Below, one piece after another: positions 30,792-40,915 of a DNA stretch of 64,000 nt. Made by a program: the position numbers and the translations under genes. The notes under the pieces are model-generated. The model saw nothing but the letters and a program-made list of their open reading frames with translations, was not told the origin of the DNA and did no database searches. Source of the DNA: Vibrio splendidus (GTDB taxonomy: Bacteria; Pseudomonadota; Gammaproteobacteria; Enterobacterales; Vibrionaceae); the NCBI RefSeq assembly GCF_001557875.1, contig NZ_LNRF01000007.1, forward strand, positions 124,001 to 188,000, written 5' to 3'. The stretch's first letter is position 1. Every line of letters begins with the position of its first letter.

Positions 30792-31122
30792 GGGATAACC
30801 TCAAGTAGGCCGTGTCGCTATACGATTCTAAGCCGCACACCACACGTAGTTTAAAAAAGAAATAAAGACACCGCATCGACACAAAAGAGTGATGAAGCCA
30901 TACCTTTAAGGCGCAGTATAGTAATGAATCTATAAGGCAGGATCAACTGATTTGATACATTTTTCACCAATTCTCTCTTTATTTCCTTTATCGGCCTGAG
31001 ATTTCGAGCTGTCGTTGTCTGTATACGTTAACTCGCTGCCTTCATCCAAACTGCTTCTCGAATTTAACCGCCTTATCCTTTAGACTGTTCGCTCTCGTCA
31101 ACTCAGATAAAGCCGTCCCTTT
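30792..31122. other. Divergent rpmE / priA promoter region
   Basis: 331 bases with no ORF I can support. It must hold both promoters. No clear protein operator or riboswitch was seen, and I could not assign the priA promoter elements with confidence. Confidence 0.45.
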
Positions 31123-33324
31123 ATGCGTCCAATGATTGCCCGCGTGGCACTGCCTGTTCCACTCGACAAGCAGTTCGATTACAAGATTCCTAGCCACCTA
31201 TTTCCGATTATTGGTGGACGAGTCTCTGTGCCTTTTGGACGACAAACCTTAACCGGTATTGTAACGGCTCTAGTTAACGAATCTGAATTCGAGCTAGACA
31301 AGCTCAAACCCATTAAAGCCCTATTAGACAATCAGCCTGTTTGGCCGGAATCTGTCTATTCACTGTTAATGTGGTGCAGTCAATTTTATCAGTACCCTCT
31401 TGGCGAAACCTTTGCTAACGCCCTTCCGAGCGCTCTAAGAAAAGGCAAAGCCGCCGACTTCGCAACGCTGGTTGAGTGGCAGTTAACGCCATCAGGCAAA
31501 GACCAACTGATGCAAGGTTTTGGTCGCGCAGTCAAACAAGCCAAAGTGATGCACATGCTTGAGCACGGCCCCGTTCCCCATCAAGAGTTCATTGATGAAG
31601 AAGTTGGCAGCGCCGTACTCAAGACACTAGAAGAGAAAGGCTGGATTGAATCGGTAGAGAAAAAGCCGAAGCGTCAGCCGTGGCCAGTTGATCTTGAAAA
31701 CGACCAAGACAAACCTAAGCTCAATGCTGAACAGGCCATCGCGATTGCGACCGTTAATAGCCAAACCGACTTTGGTTGTTTCCTGTTAGAAGGCGTCACT
31801 GGCTCAGGTAAGACCGAGGTTTACCTGAATATGATTAAGCCGATTCTCGATCAAGGTAAACAAGCGTTAGTACTCGTGCCTGAGATTGGTCTCACCCCTC
31901 AAACGATTAACCGCTTTAAGCGACGCTTTAATGTGCCTGTTGAGGTTATCCACTCAGGTTTAAACGATTCTGAGCGACTGAATGCTTGGTTATCGGCACG
32001 CGATAAAATAGCGGGCATCGTGATTGGTACCCGTTCAGCTCTGTTCACGCCGTTTGCTGACCTAGGCATTATCATTGTCGACGAAGAACACGATGCTTCT
32101 TATAAACAGCAAGACAGCCTGCGCTACCACGCTCGTGATGTGGCGATCATGCGTGCTCATAAAGCGCAGATTCCAGTAGTGTTAGGCTCGGCGACTCCGG
32201 CCTTTGAAACACTGCACAACGCTCAGATCGGCAAATACAGTTATCTCACCCTTACTTCACGTGCGGGTGTCGCACTGCCGACCACCAATAAGGTATTGGA
32301 TGTTAAAGGTGAATATCTAGAAAGTGGCTTGTCTGCGTCGTTAATTGCAGAGATGCAAAGACACCTCAAAGCAGGCAACCAAGTGATGCTGTTCCTCAAT
32401 CGCCGCGGGTTTTCTCCCGCATTGATGTGTCACGATTGTGGTTGGACTGCCGAGTGTAAACGTTGTGATGCTTACTATACCTATCACCAATACAGTAATG
32501 AGATGCGCTGCCACCACTGTGGTTCTCAGCAGCATATCGTGCACAATTGCCAAGGTTGTGGGTCTGCGAACTTAGTGACTGTGGGTGTCGGCACCGAGCA
32601 GTTAGAAGCTCAGCTTGGCCAACTATTCCCTAAATACAAAACCATTCGTATTGACCGCGACAGCACCCGCCGTAAAGGCAGCTTAGAAAGCGCACTCGAG
32701 TCGATTCGTAAGGGTGAATACCAAATTCTTATCGGTACACAGATGCTCGCTAAGGGTCACCATTTCCCTGATGTGACACTTGTGGCGTTATTAGATGTCG
32801 ATGGCTCTTTATACAGCAGTGACTTCCGAGCGTCTGAACGTCTTGCCCAGTTATTCATCCAAGTAGCGGGACGCGCTGGCCGTGCTAGCAAGCCCGGTGA
32901 GGTGATCTTACAGACTCACCACCCAGAACATGGGTTGCTGCAAGCCCTGCTGCACAAAGACTACAACCACTTTGCTCAGACGGCACTGGCAGAACGTAAG
33001 CAGGCAATGTTACCGCCTTATACCTTTATGACGCTGTTTAGAGCAGAAGCGAACGACACGCGCTTGGTGGAAGAGTTCTTACGTCAAGTTCGTCACACAT
33101 TGGAATCGCATCCGCTGTTTGATCAATATTGCATGGTGTTAGGGCCAACCCCAGCCCCATTAGCAAAACGAGCAGGTAAGTCGCGCTGGCAATTGATTCT
33201 ACAAACTCAAACTCGTTCGTTAATGCAGAAGTTATTAATGAGTGCTAAGCCGGCAATCAATATGTTACCTGCTGCGAAAAAAGTCCGTTGGTCACTCGAT
33301 ATTGAGCCGCAAGATTTGAGCTAA
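31123..33324 (+). CDS. priA: Primosomal protein PriA (replication restart helicase)
   Basis: PriA recognises stalled forks and reloads the replisome with PriB/DnaT. The 733-residue protein has the 3'-DNA-binding domain (about 1-105), a winged-helix domain and a superfamily 2 helicase core with Walker A GVTGSGKTE and the DEEH box (VDEEHDAS). A zinc-binding insertion follows with CHDCG, CKRC, CHHCG and CQGC pairs (about 438-485), then the conserved QVAGRAGR. The start ATG is at 31123. The gene order priA-cytR-ftsN matches E. coli. Confidence 0.97.
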   Translation: MRPMIARVALPVPLDKQFDYKIPSHLFPIIGGRVSVPFGRQTLTGIVTALVNESEFELDKLKPIKALLDNQPVWPESVYSLLMWCSQFYQYPLGETFANALPSALRKGKAADFATLVEWQLTPSGKDQLMQGFGRAVKQAKVMHMLEHGPVPHQEFIDEEVGSAVLKTLEEKGWIESVEKKPKRQPWPVDLENDQDKPKLNAEQAIAIATVNSQTDFGCFLLEGVTGSGKTEVYLNMIKPILDQGKQALVLVPEIGLTPQTINRFKRRFNVPVEVIHSGLNDSERLNAWLSARDKIAGIVIGTRSALFTPFADLGIIIVDEEHDASYKQQDSLRYHARDVAIMRAHKAQIPVVLGSATPAFETLHNAQIGKYSYLTLTSRAGVALPTTNKVLDVKGEYLESGLSASLIAEMQRHLKAGNQVMLFLNRRGFSPALMCHDCGWTAECKRCDAYYTYHQYSNEMRCHHCGSQQHIVHNCQGCGSANLVTVGVGTEQLEAQLGQLFPKYKTIRIDRDSTRRKGSLESALESIRKGEYQILIGTQMLAKGHHFPDVTLVALLDVDGSLYSSDFRASERLAQLFIQVAGRAGRASKPGEVILQTHHPEHGLLQALLHKDYNHFAQTALAERKQAMLPPYTFMTLFRAEANDTRLVEEFLRQVRHTLESHPLFDQYCMVLGPTPAPLAKRAGKSRWQLILQTQTRSLMQKLLMSAKPAINMLPAAKKVRWSLDIEPQDLS

Positions 33325-33564
33325 ACCCACTTGGGTTAAAACTAATGATAAGTTTGTTCACAAATATTTCATATTTCTCGTGAGCAACTTCACACTAGTC
33401 ATGTGATTTTTGTTAATCTAGCCGTAACTTTACACGGACTAAACGAATAAAATATTGCAATAAAAAAAGTGTTAGCAACACTTTCATAATATCTATTCGA
33501 TTACATTTATTATTCATGCCTTAGATACTTAGGCAGCAAAGGAACTTAAAAGAGGGTTTAATTT

Positions 33565-34569
33565 ATGGCGACAATGAAGGATGTTGCCCAGCTAGCAGGC
33601 GTCTCAACAGCCACAGTATCACGTGCATTGATGAACCCTGAGAAAGTCTCAGTTTCAACTCGTAAACGAGTGGAAACAGCAGTGCTTGAAGCTGGATACT
33701 CACCCAATACATTAGCTAGAAACTTACGTCGCAACGAATCAAAAACCATCATCACTATTGTTCCTGATATCTGTGACCCTTATTTCGCCGAGATCATTCG
33801 TGGTATTGAAGATGCCGCAGTAGAAAATGACTACCTTGTTCTACTGGGTGACAGTGGCCAACAAAAGAAGCGTGAATCTTCGTTTGTTAACTTAGTTTTC
33901 ACCAAACAAGCTGACGGCATGCTGTTGCTTGGCACTGACCATCCGTTTGATGTCAGCAAACCTGAACAAAAAAACTTACCGCCGATGGTGATGGCGTGTG
34001 AGTTTGCCCCTGAACTTGAACTTCCTACCGTACATATCGACAACCTGACCTCGGCATTTGAAGCGGTTAACTACCTAGCTCAGTTAGGTCATAAACGTAT
34101 TGCTCAAATCTCAGGCCCAGTATCAGCAACACTTTGTAAGTTCCGTCAACAAGGCTACCAACAAGCGCTACGCCGTGCTGGAGTCTCAATGAATCCAGCC
34201 TACAGTACGGTCGGTGATTTTACCTTTGAAGCGGGTGCTCAAGCAGTTCGTCAATTGCTAGCACTACCTGAGCAACCAACCGCTATCTTCTGTCACAACG
34301 ATGCGATGGCCATTGGCGCTATTCAAGAAGCGAAGAAGCTGGGCTTACGCGTTCCTCAAGACCTATCGATTGTCGGCTTCGATGATATCCAATTTGCTCA
34401 ATACTGCGATCCACCGCTCACCACCATCTCTCAACCTCGTTATGAGATTGGACGCCAAGCGATGTTGATGATGCTTGATCTACTGAAAGGCAACGATGTG
34501 CAAGCAGGTTCGCGTCTACTTGAAGCTAAATTAGTGGTTCGAGGCAGTACAGCACCACCTCGAATGTAA
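33565..34569 (+). CDS. cytR: LacI-family regulator CytR
   Basis: CytR represses nucleoside uptake and catabolism genes together with CRP, and in Vibrio it also affects biofilm and natural competence. The 334-residue protein has a LacI helix-turn-helix (ATMKDVAQLAGVSTATVSRAL at the N-terminus), a hinge helix (SPNTLARNLRR) and a periplasmic-binding-type effector domain. Assignment rests on similarity and on its position between priA and ftsN. The 240-base gap before it shows no clear CRP site. Confidence 0.94.
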   Translation: MATMKDVAQLAGVSTATVSRALMNPEKVSVSTRKRVETAVLEAGYSPNTLARNLRRNESKTIITIVPDICDPYFAEIIRGIEDAAVENDYLVLLGDSGQQKKRESSFVNLVFTKQADGMLLLGTDHPFDVSKPEQKNLPPMVMACEFAPELELPTVHIDNLTSAFEAVNYLAQLGHKRIAQISGPVSATLCKFRQQGYQQALRRAGVSMNPAYSTVGDFTFEAGAQAVRQLLALPEQPTAIFCHNDAMAIGAIQEAKKLGLRVPQDLSIVGFDDIQFAQYCDPPLTTISQPRYEIGRQAMLMMLDLLKGNDVQAGSRLLEAKLVVRGSTAPPRM

Positions 34570-34691
34570 CCCTCAAAAATACCCTTACAAATCTGCGGCA
34601 CATTTTGATGTGCCGCTTCCATTTCAGCACTATTATCCTCGCGCAATCTGGATTACCATGAGGGCAGAATCAGCAACTATTGAATTGTCTT

Positions 34692-35231
34692 GTGGCTAAT
34701 AGAGATTATGTAAAGCGCGGTCGTGGTACGAAAAAACCGACCAAGAAACAAGCCCCTCGCCGTAAACCTTGGCGCAGTGGTCTTTTGGCGATCCTCCTTG
34801 CCGGTGGTTTTGGTTACGGACTTTACCTATTGAGTAATGATCCTGAGCCGCCAGCACCTGCTCCTGTGGTAACCACACCAAAACCTAAGCCAAAACCAGC
34901 GAAAGTGATTCCACCGCCTCCTGAAGAGAAGTGGGACTACGTTGAAACGCTGCCAAGCCGCGAAATTGAAGTAAAAGCCAAAGAACAACAGATCTCTAAG
35001 ATCCCTTACATCATGCAGTGTGGCGCTTACAAAACCTCGTCGCAGGCAGAAGCACGTAAGTTGGATATTGCCTTCCAAGGTATCTCGAGTGAGATCCGCA
35101 AGAAAGATGGTAGTAGCTGGTACCGTGTGGTTCTAGGACCCTACAAGTTGAAGCGTGACGCAGAACGCGATCGCCATAAGCTGCAACGAGCGAAAATCGA
35201 ACCTTGTGCTATTTGGAAAGACACCGAGTAA
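34692..35231 (+). CDS. ftsN: Cell division protein FtsN
   Basis: FtsN activates septal peptidoglycan synthesis at the divisome. The predicted product is 179 residues, with a short basic cytoplasmic tail, one transmembrane helix (about 30-47), a Pro-rich linker with PKPKPKPAKVIPPPP, and a C-terminal SPOR domain (about 100-175). It is much shorter than E. coli FtsN (319). A GTG start at 34692 is chosen because it gives MANRDYVKRG, the conserved FtsN N-terminus; a TTG four codons earlier is possible. No strong ribosome-binding site is seen for either. Confidence 0.92.
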   Translation: MANRDYVKRGRGTKKPTKKQAPRRKPWRSGLLAILLAGGFGYGLYLLSNDPEPPAPAPVVTTPKPKPKPAKVIPPPPEEKWDYVETLPSREIEVKAKEQQISKIPYIMQCGAYKTSSQAEARKLDIAFQGISSEIRKKDGSSWYRVVLGPYKLKRDAERDRHKLQRAKIEPCAIWKDTE

Positions 35232-35282
35232 TTTAGATTCAACGGTAATCTCAGCCTTAGTAAAAGCCGAAAAACAAACACC

Positions 35283-35314
35283 GAAAACCTCCCACTGTGG
35301 AGGTTTTCTTTTAT
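35283..35314 (+). terminator. Terminator after ftsN
   Basis: GAAAACCTCC pairs with GGAGGTTTTC around a 6-base loop, followed by TTTTATC. Confidence 0.9.
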
Positions 35315-35383
35315 CCCCCTCCCCTTTAACCAAATTTCGTTACAACTTCCGCCGATAAGTTTGCACGACATCACTCACCCTTC

Positions 35384-35412
35384 CTTGAATTATCCGAGCA
35401 CCATCCTCATAT
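35384..35412 (+). promoter_or_regulatory. Sigma-32 (heat shock) promoter of hslVU
   Basis: CTTGAA at 35384-35389 (perfect -35) and CCTCATAT at 35405-35412 (one base from the CCCCATNT -10 consensus) are separated by 15 bases. It is 43 bases before hslV. Confidence 0.8.
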
Positions 35413-35455
35413 ACTTTTTATACCCAAAGATAAGAAATATTAAGAGGCCCTACTC

Positions 35456-36004
35456 GTGACTACCATTGTATCTGTACGTCGTAATAATAAAGTCGTCATC
35501 GCGGGTGATGGACAAGTATCTCTAGGCAATACTGTAATGAAGGGCAATGCCCGTAAAGTACGTCGCCTATACAACAACAAAGTACTGGCAGGTTTTGCTG
35601 GCGGTACCGCTGATGCTTTCACGCTATTCGAAAAATTTGAAAGCAAGCTGCAAATGCACCAAGGCCACCTGACCAAAGCTGCCGTTGAGCTAGCGAAGGA
35701 TTGGCGTAGCGACCGTGCTCTACGTAAGTTAGAAGCACTGTTAGCAGTCGCGGATGAGACCGCTTCACTAATCATCACAGGTAACGGTGACGTAGTTCAA
35801 CCTGAGAACGACCTGATTGCGATCGGTTCGGGCGGTAACTTCGCTCAAGCTGCCGCTACTGCACTATTAGAAAATACTGATTTAGATGCGCGTGAAATCG
35901 CAGAAAAGTCGCTGAACATTGCAGGCGACATCTGTGTCTTCACCAACCATCACCACACTATTGAAGAACTAGAAAGCACCGTTGAGCTGCCAAAGCCAGA
36001 GTAA
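35456..36004 (+). CDS. hslV: ATP-dependent protease peptidase subunit HslV
   Basis: HslV is the proteasome-like threonine peptidase of the HslUV (ClpYQ) complex. It is 182 residues, starting at a GTG that gives MTTIVSVRR; removal of Met exposes the catalytic Thr. The Gly-rich [14 protein letters not shown] segment and [11 protein letters not shown] are family signatures. It is transcribed with hslU (58-base gap) from a sigma-32 promoter. Confidence 0.98.
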   Translation: MTTIVSVRRNNKVVIAGDGQVSLGNTVMKGNARKVRRLYNNKVLAGFAGGTADAFTLFEKFESKLQMHQGHLTKAAVELAKDWRSDRALRKLEALLAVADETASLIITGNGDVVQPENDLIAIGSGGNFAQAAATALLENTDLDAREIAEKSLNIAGDICVFTNHHHTIEELESTVELPKPE

Positions 36005-36062
36005 CGACCGCTTCCATCAATAACGTTGTATTCAACAGTGATTAAAGAATTAAGGAAAAACC

Positions 36063-37403
36063 ATGTCTGAGATGACTCCTCGCGAAATTGTTCACGAACT
36101 CAATCGCCACATTATCGGCCAAGACAACGCTAAGCGTTCAGTGGCTATCGCTCTGCGTAACCGCTGGCGTCGTATGCAGCTTGAAGAAAGCCTGCGTGTT
36201 GAAGTATCACCAAAGAACATCCTAATGATTGGCCCGACGGGTGTCGGTAAAACTGAAATTGCTCGCCGTCTAGCGAAACTAGCAAACGCGCCTTTCATCA
36301 AGGTAGAAGCGACTAAGTTCACCGAAGTTGGCTATGTTGGTAAAGAAGTTGAGACCATCATCCGTGATCTAACGGACGTTGCCATCAAGATGACGCACCA
36401 ACAAGCGATGGAAAAAGTACAGTACCGTGCTGAAGAACAAGCTGAAGAACGCATTCTTGATGCCCTACTGCCACCAGCACGTGATGCGTGGGGTCAGAAC
36501 GAACAATCAACTGAAGACACCACCTCTTCAAACACTCGCCAGATTTTCCGTAAGAAACTGCGTGAAGGTAAACTGGACGACAAAGAGATCGAAGTCGATG
36601 TAGCCGCACCGCAAATGGGCGTTGAAATCATGTCACCTCCAGGCATGGAAGAGATGACAAACCAGCTACAAGGTATGTTCCAAAACCTAGCTGGCGACAC
36701 CAAGAAAAAGCGTAAGATGAAAATCAAAGACGCATTCAAAGCACTGACAGAAGAAGAAGCTTCGAAGCTTGTGAACCAAGAAGAGCTAAAAGAGAACGCT
36801 ATCTTCAACGCTGAAAACAACGGTATCGTATTCATCGATGAGATCGACAAAATCTGTAAGCGTGGCGACAGCTCAGGCCCAGACGTATCTCGCGAAGGTG
36901 TGCAACGTGACCTACTGCCTCTTATCGAGGGCAGCACAGTATCAACCAAGCACGGCATGGTGAAAACGGACCACATCCTGTTCATCACATCAGGCGCATT
37001 CCAAGTGGCTAAGCCATCTGACCTGATCCCTGAACTACAAGGTCGTCTACCAATCCGCGTAGAACTTGAAGCGCTTTCAGCACATGACTTCAAACGCATC
37101 CTGACAGAACCAAAAGCCTCTCTAACAGAGCAATACATTGCCCTGATGAAAACAGAAGATGTCAGCATTGAGTTCACTGAAGATGGCATCAACCAGATTG
37201 CGGACGCAGCATGGCGCGTAAACGAAACCACTGAAAACATCGGTGCGCGTCGTCTACACACGGTAATGGAGCGTCTAATGGATGAGATTTCATTCGAAGC
37301 AACAGACAAAGCTGGCAGCAAGCTAGTGATTGATGAAGCTTACGTAACATCGAAACTTGGCGAATTCGTTGAAGACGAAGACCTAAGCCGCTTCATCCTG
37401 TAG
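36063..37403 (+). CDS. hslU: ATP-dependent protease ATPase subunit HslU
   Basis: HslU is the AAA+ unfoldase that feeds substrates into HslV. The 446-residue protein has Walker [10 protein letters not shown] (about 57-65), the pore loop GYVG, an intermediate I-domain (about 110-240), Walker [10 protein letters not shown] and a sensor-2 region [11 protein letters not shown]. The C-terminal [10 protein letters not shown] tail that docks on HslV is intact. Confidence 0.98.
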   Translation: MSEMTPREIVHELNRHIIGQDNAKRSVAIALRNRWRRMQLEESLRVEVSPKNILMIGPTGVGKTEIARRLAKLANAPFIKVEATKFTEVGYVGKEVETIIRDLTDVAIKMTHQQAMEKVQYRAEEQAEERILDALLPPARDAWGQNEQSTEDTTSSNTRQIFRKKLREGKLDDKEIEVDVAAPQMGVEIMSPPGMEEMTNQLQGMFQNLAGDTKKKRKMKIKDAFKALTEEEASKLVNQEELKENAIFNAENNGIVFIDEIDKICKRGDSSGPDVSREGVQRDLLPLIEGSTVSTKHGMVKTDHILFITSGAFQVAKPSDLIPELQGRLPIRVELEALSAHDFKRILTEPKASLTEQYIALMKTEDVSIEFTEDGINQIADAAWRVNETTENIGARRLHTVMERLMDEISFEATDKAGSKLVIDEAYVTSKLGEFVEDEDLSRFIL

Positions 37404-37462
37404 CACACCAAACTCCAACTTATTGCTCTATCTCAAAGAAATAGCAGCTAATAAGCGAATTC

Positions 37463-37492
37463 AAGGCCCACTTTCGAGTGGGCTTTTTATTA
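37463..37492 (+). terminator. Terminator after hslU
   Basis: GCCCACT pairs with AGTGGGC around a TTCG loop, followed by TTTTTATT. Confidence 0.92.
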
Positions 37493-37558
37493 CCCGAAAA
37501 ATGGGCGTATACTCAAATCACAGTATGAAACGAAGACTTACAAAGAATTAGACCTACG

Positions 37559-38476
37559 ATGAAACAATCTCTACTGATTTGGCTTGATGCCGCACGACCA
37601 AAAACTCTGCCTCTCGCACTTGTCTCTATTCTTACAGGAAGTAGTTTAGCGTTCGCCGGTGGTCAGTTTTCTTTATCAATAGCATTACTGGCTTTTTTAA
37701 CCGCCACCCTATTACAGATTCTATCAAACCTCGCCAATGACTATGGCGACGCAGTAAAAGGCACAGACAACGAAAACCGTCTGGGGCCTACACGTGCCAT
37801 GCAATCTGGCGCGGTAACAGCGAAAACCATGAAGCAAGCGATCATCCTCAACATCGTGTTTACCGTGATTGCCGGGCTGATTCTTATTTTTCATGCGCTG
37901 AGCTCTCTCGAAAGTATCTTATCTTTCATTGCGTTAGGCGTATTAGCCATTGTTGCAGCCATCGCTTACACCGTCGGTAATAAACCTTATGGCTATATTG
38001 GCCTTGGTGACTTATCGGTGTTTATCTTCTTCGGTTTGTTAGGTGTTTCAGGGACTTACTTCTTGCACACTGGCCATGTTGAACCAAGCCTGTTTTTGCC
38101 TGCTTTAGGCTGCGGACTGATGGCGGTGGCGGTACTCAATATCAACAACATGCGTGATATCGAAAACGACAGCGAATGCGGTAAGCGCACCATGGCGGTT
38201 CGCCTAGGACAGCGCAAAGCAAAGCACTATCATTTTGCACTGCTTGGCCTCGCCCTCGCGTCTTTCGCTATCTACCTACTTATTCAAGAAAAACCAGCCT
38301 GGATCAGTCTGCCGTTTTTACTGAGCATTATTATCGTTTATAAGCATGGTAAGGCTGTTTGGGAAACCGAAAAACCAGCACAGATCGCACCAATGATGCC
38401 TGTGATTGTGAAATGTTCATTGGTCACTAACCTATTGTTTGCAGGGGTTGTCGTAGCTCAAACTCTATTGAGTTAA
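37559..38476 (+). CDS. menA: 1,4-dihydroxy-2-naphthoate octaprenyltransferase
   Basis: MenA attaches a polyprenyl chain to dihydroxynaphthoate in the membrane, making demethylmenaquinone. The 305-residue UbiA-family protein has about eight to nine transmembrane helices. The first Asp-rich motif is ANDYGDAVKGTDNENRLGPT (about 59-78) and the second is NNMRDIENDSECGKRT (about 196-211). The hslVU-menA-rraA order matches E. coli. Confidence 0.96.
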   Translation: MKQSLLIWLDAARPKTLPLALVSILTGSSLAFAGGQFSLSIALLAFLTATLLQILSNLANDYGDAVKGTDNENRLGPTRAMQSGAVTAKTMKQAIILNIVFTVIAGLILIFHALSSLESILSFIALGVLAIVAAIAYTVGNKPYGYIGLGDLSVFIFFGLLGVSGTYFLHTGHVEPSLFLPALGCGLMAVAVLNINNMRDIENDSECGKRTMAVRLGQRKAKHYHFALLGLALASFAIYLLIQEKPAWISLPFLLSIIIVYKHGKAVWETEKPAQIAPMMPVIVKCSLVTNLLFAGVVVAQTLLS

Positions 38477-38549
38477 TTGAGACTAATCATTGCAAAGGGA
38501 TCAAGCACCGATATACTCAAAGTAAGCTCATTGTTCAAAAGGTATACGA

Positions 38550-39068
38550 ATGGAATACAACACTTCAGCACTGTGCGACATATATTTGGATCAAGTTGAT
38601 GTCGTGGAGCCAATGTTCAGCAACTTCGGTGGACGTGCATCCTTCGCAGGACAGATCACGACATTAAAGTGTTTTGAAGACAACGCTTTGATTCGCTCGG
38701 TATTAGAACAAGATGGTCTAGGGCGTGTACTGTTAATCGATGGTGGCGGATCACTGCGCAAAGCGCTGATCGATGCTGAAATTGCCTTACTTGCCGAAGA
38801 CAATGAGTGGGAAGGAATTGTGGTTTACGGCTGCGTTCGTGAAGTCGATGAGCTTGAAGACATGAACCTAGGCATCCAAGCCTTGGCTTCTATCCCTGTT
38901 GGAGCGAGCCAAGAAGGAGTCGGTGAAATAGACGTTCCTGTGAACTTTGGCAGCGTGACCTTCTTACCAGAAGATTATCTCTACGCCGACAACACCGGCA
39001 TCATTCTTTCTGCAGAACCTCTAGATGTAGAACTCGATCTGGATGTCGAAGAAGAAGAGGTCGAGTAA
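38550..39068 (+). CDS. rraA: Regulator of ribonuclease E activity A
   Basis: RraA binds RNase E and restrains its endonuclease activity. The 172-residue protein has the RraA fold, with [26 protein letters not shown] and [12 protein letters not shown]. The C-terminus is very acidic ([15 protein letters not shown]), which could help contact the basic RNA-binding region of RNase E. It is downstream of menA and convergent with zapB. Confidence 0.96.
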   Translation: MEYNTSALCDIYLDQVDVVEPMFSNFGGRASFAGQITTLKCFEDNALIRSVLEQDGLGRVLLIDGGGSLRKALIDAEIALLAEDNEWEGIVVYGCVREVDELEDMNLGIQALASIPVGASQEGVGEIDVPVNFGSVTFLPEDYLYADNTGIILSAEPLDVELDLDVEEEEVE

Positions 39069-39110
39069 TTCACTCGGCTTTGAATAATAAAACAAAGATT
39101 AAGTACAAAC

Positions 39111-39147
39111 AAAAACGCCCGCTACTGAGTAGCGGGCGTTTTTTTAA
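39111..39147. terminator. Bidirectional terminator between rraA and zapB
   Basis: AAAAACGCCCGCTAC pairs with GTAGCGGGCGTTTTT around a 3-base loop; symmetric, serving both converging genes. Confidence 0.95.
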
Positions 39148-39161
39148 ATCTGAAGAGTCGA

Positions 39162-39404
39162 TTACTCTACTTCATCCATTTTACCAAGAAGGTTACGGAT
39201 GCGATCTTGCCATGCTGAATGCTCTTCCTGCATTTGCTGAGTTTTTTGCTCTAGCTCGTGACGGCTTGCTTTAAGCTCACCAGCTTCTGTTGCTAGTGCT
39301 TGTTTCTCTTCTTTAAGCTCTTCCACTTCCATTTGAAGAAGTGCAATTGTATCTACTGCTGTTTGAATTTTTGCTTCTAGCTGCTCTAGTACTTCAAAAG
39401 ACAT
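39162..39404 (-). CDS. zapB: Cell division protein ZapB
   Basis: ZapB is a small coiled-coil protein that links the Z ring, through ZapA, to the Ter macrodomain protein MatP. The 80-residue product is almost wholly coiled coil, starting MSFEVLEQLEAKIQTAVDT. A ribosome-binding AAGGTAGG lies upstream of the ATG. It is divergent from glpX. Confidence 0.95.
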   Translation of the reverse strand: MSFEVLEQLEAKIQTAVDTIALLQMEVEELKEEKQALATEAGELKASRHELEQKTQQMQEEHSAWQDRIRNLLGKMDEVE

Positions 39405-39651
39405 TCTGGCCTACCTTTAAGTTATCCGTTTGATGGTGAAGGTTCACTCCACTTATTTCCCCATTCTACTCAGCAGAGCAAGGATAAACACTCAATATAT
39501 TCGATATTTTGCGCCATTCGATGAAAAAAACAGCGCTTTTTACCGAATATTGACGTGAACGATTACCGCCACAACGGCAAACCGATTATTTTGATGAATA
39601 ATAACTGTTTTCCACTGCGAATTGATCGAGAGCAATCTCCAAAAAACAAAA

Positions 39652-39667
39652 AGGCAAACGTTTCCTT
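39652..39667 (+). promoter_or_regulatory. LacI/PurR-type operator upstream of glpX
   Basis: AGGCAAACGTTTCCTT contains the core GCAAACGTTT of PurR and related LacI-family operators. It overlaps the region expected for the -35 of glpX; TAAAAT about 20 bases downstream could be the -10. The 324-base gap 39405-39728 otherwise holds only the zapB and glpX promoters. Confidence 0.5.
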
Positions 39668-39728
39668 TTGGATATGGTAAAATTCGCCGCGAAATTTCTA
39701 TTCCCCCTTTGAAAATTTTGGAGTCCGC

Positions 39729-40736
39729 ATGAAACGCGATTTAGCAATGTCATTCTCTCGTGTCACAGAAGGTGCAGCACTAGCTGGTTACAAGTGGCTT
39801 GGCCGTGGCGATAAAAACGCTGCAGATGGCGCTGCTGTAGAAGTAATGCGTAGCCTATTAAACAAAACCGAAATTAGCGGTGAGATTGTTATCGGCGAAG
39901 GTGAAATCGATGATGCACCTATGCTGTACATCGGCGAAAACGTAGGTGTGGGCGGCGACGCTGTCGACATCGCAGTTGACCCAATTGAAGGGACACGCAT
40001 GACAGCAATGGGCCAATCAAATGCATTGGCTGTATTGGCGGCAGGCGAAAAAGGCAGCTTCCTTAAAGCGCCTGATATGTATATGGAAAAGCTAGTTGTT
40101 GGCCCTGGCGCTAAAGGCGTGATTGACCTAGAACTGCCACTCACAGAAAACCTAGAAAACATCGCTAAAGCACTAGGTAAAACACTCGATACTTTAGTCG
40201 TAACCACACTTGCGAAGCCTCGTCACGATCAAGTAATTGCCGATATGCAAGCCATGGGCGTCCGTGTATTCGCAGTACCAGACGGTGATGTTGCAGCGTC
40301 TATCCTAACCTGTATGCCAGACAGCGAAGTAGACGTCATGTACTGCATCGGCGGCGCACCTGAAGGTGTGGTTTCTGCTGCGGTAATTCGCGCACTCGAC
40401 GGCGACATGCACGGACGTCTTCTACCTCGTCATGAAGTTAAAGGCGACACAGAAGAAAACCGCAAGCACGGTGAACTTGAGCTTGAGCGTTGTGCTGAAA
40501 TGGGCGTAACGGCGGGTATCGTGTTGAAGATGGAAGACATGGCTCGCAGCGACAACGTTGTGTTCTCAGCAACGGGCATCACTAAGGGTGACTTGCTAGA
40601 AGGTATTTCTCGTCAAGGCAATATCGCGACAACAGAAACCCTGCTTATCCGTGGCCGCTGCCGTACGATTCGCCGCATCAAATCTATCCACTACCTAGAG
40701 CGTAAAGATCCAGAAGTAGTAGGTCATATCCTGTAA
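39729..40736 (+). CDS. glpX: Class II fructose-1,6-bisphosphatase
   Basis: GlpX hydrolyses fructose-1,6-bisphosphate in gluconeogenesis, using Mn2+. The 335-residue protein has the metal/phosphate motifs GEGEIDDAPM (about 55-64) and VDPIEGTRM (about 83-91), and GGAPEGV further on. The ATG is preceded by GGAG at 5 bases. It is not linked to glpFK here, although the E. coli chromosome also places glpFKX near menA-rraA-zapB. Confidence 0.96.
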   Translation: MKRDLAMSFSRVTEGAALAGYKWLGRGDKNAADGAAVEVMRSLLNKTEISGEIVIGEGEIDDAPMLYIGENVGVGGDAVDIAVDPIEGTRMTAMGQSNALAVLAAGEKGSFLKAPDMYMEKLVVGPGAKGVIDLELPLTENLENIAKALGKTLDTLVVTTLAKPRHDQVIADMQAMGVRVFAVPDGDVAASILTCMPDSEVDVMYCIGGAPEGVVSAAVIRALDGDMHGRLLPRHEVKGDTEENRKHGELELERCAEMGVTAGIVLKMEDMARSDNVVFSATGITKGDLLEGISRQGNIATTETLLIRGRCRTIRRIKSIHYLERKDPEVVGHIL

Positions 40737-40764
40737 GCCTAAATTCGGTGAAACAGAAAATTCC

Positions 40765-40795
40765 AAGGCTGATACCTAGTATCAGCCTTTTGTTT
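40765..40795 (+). terminator. Terminator after glpX
   Basis: AAGGCTGATAC pairs with GTATCAGCCTT around a 3-base loop, then TTGTTTTATT. Confidence 0.92.
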
Positions 40796-40915
40796 TATTA
40801 GCGCACCAGAATCTGACCATGGCTGCCAATAGAGTAAAACGCTATCTATATAGTAAATAGTTTGCTTTATAAACACCTTGCCTCATAATAGTAAGGTTGA
40901 TGAGGTAGGGATAGT

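Noticed and set aside
36494..37321. Long open frame opposite hslU
   Set aside because: It is antisense to a clear hslU with all AAA+ motifs; the translation is Ser/Arg-rich and has no recognisable domain.
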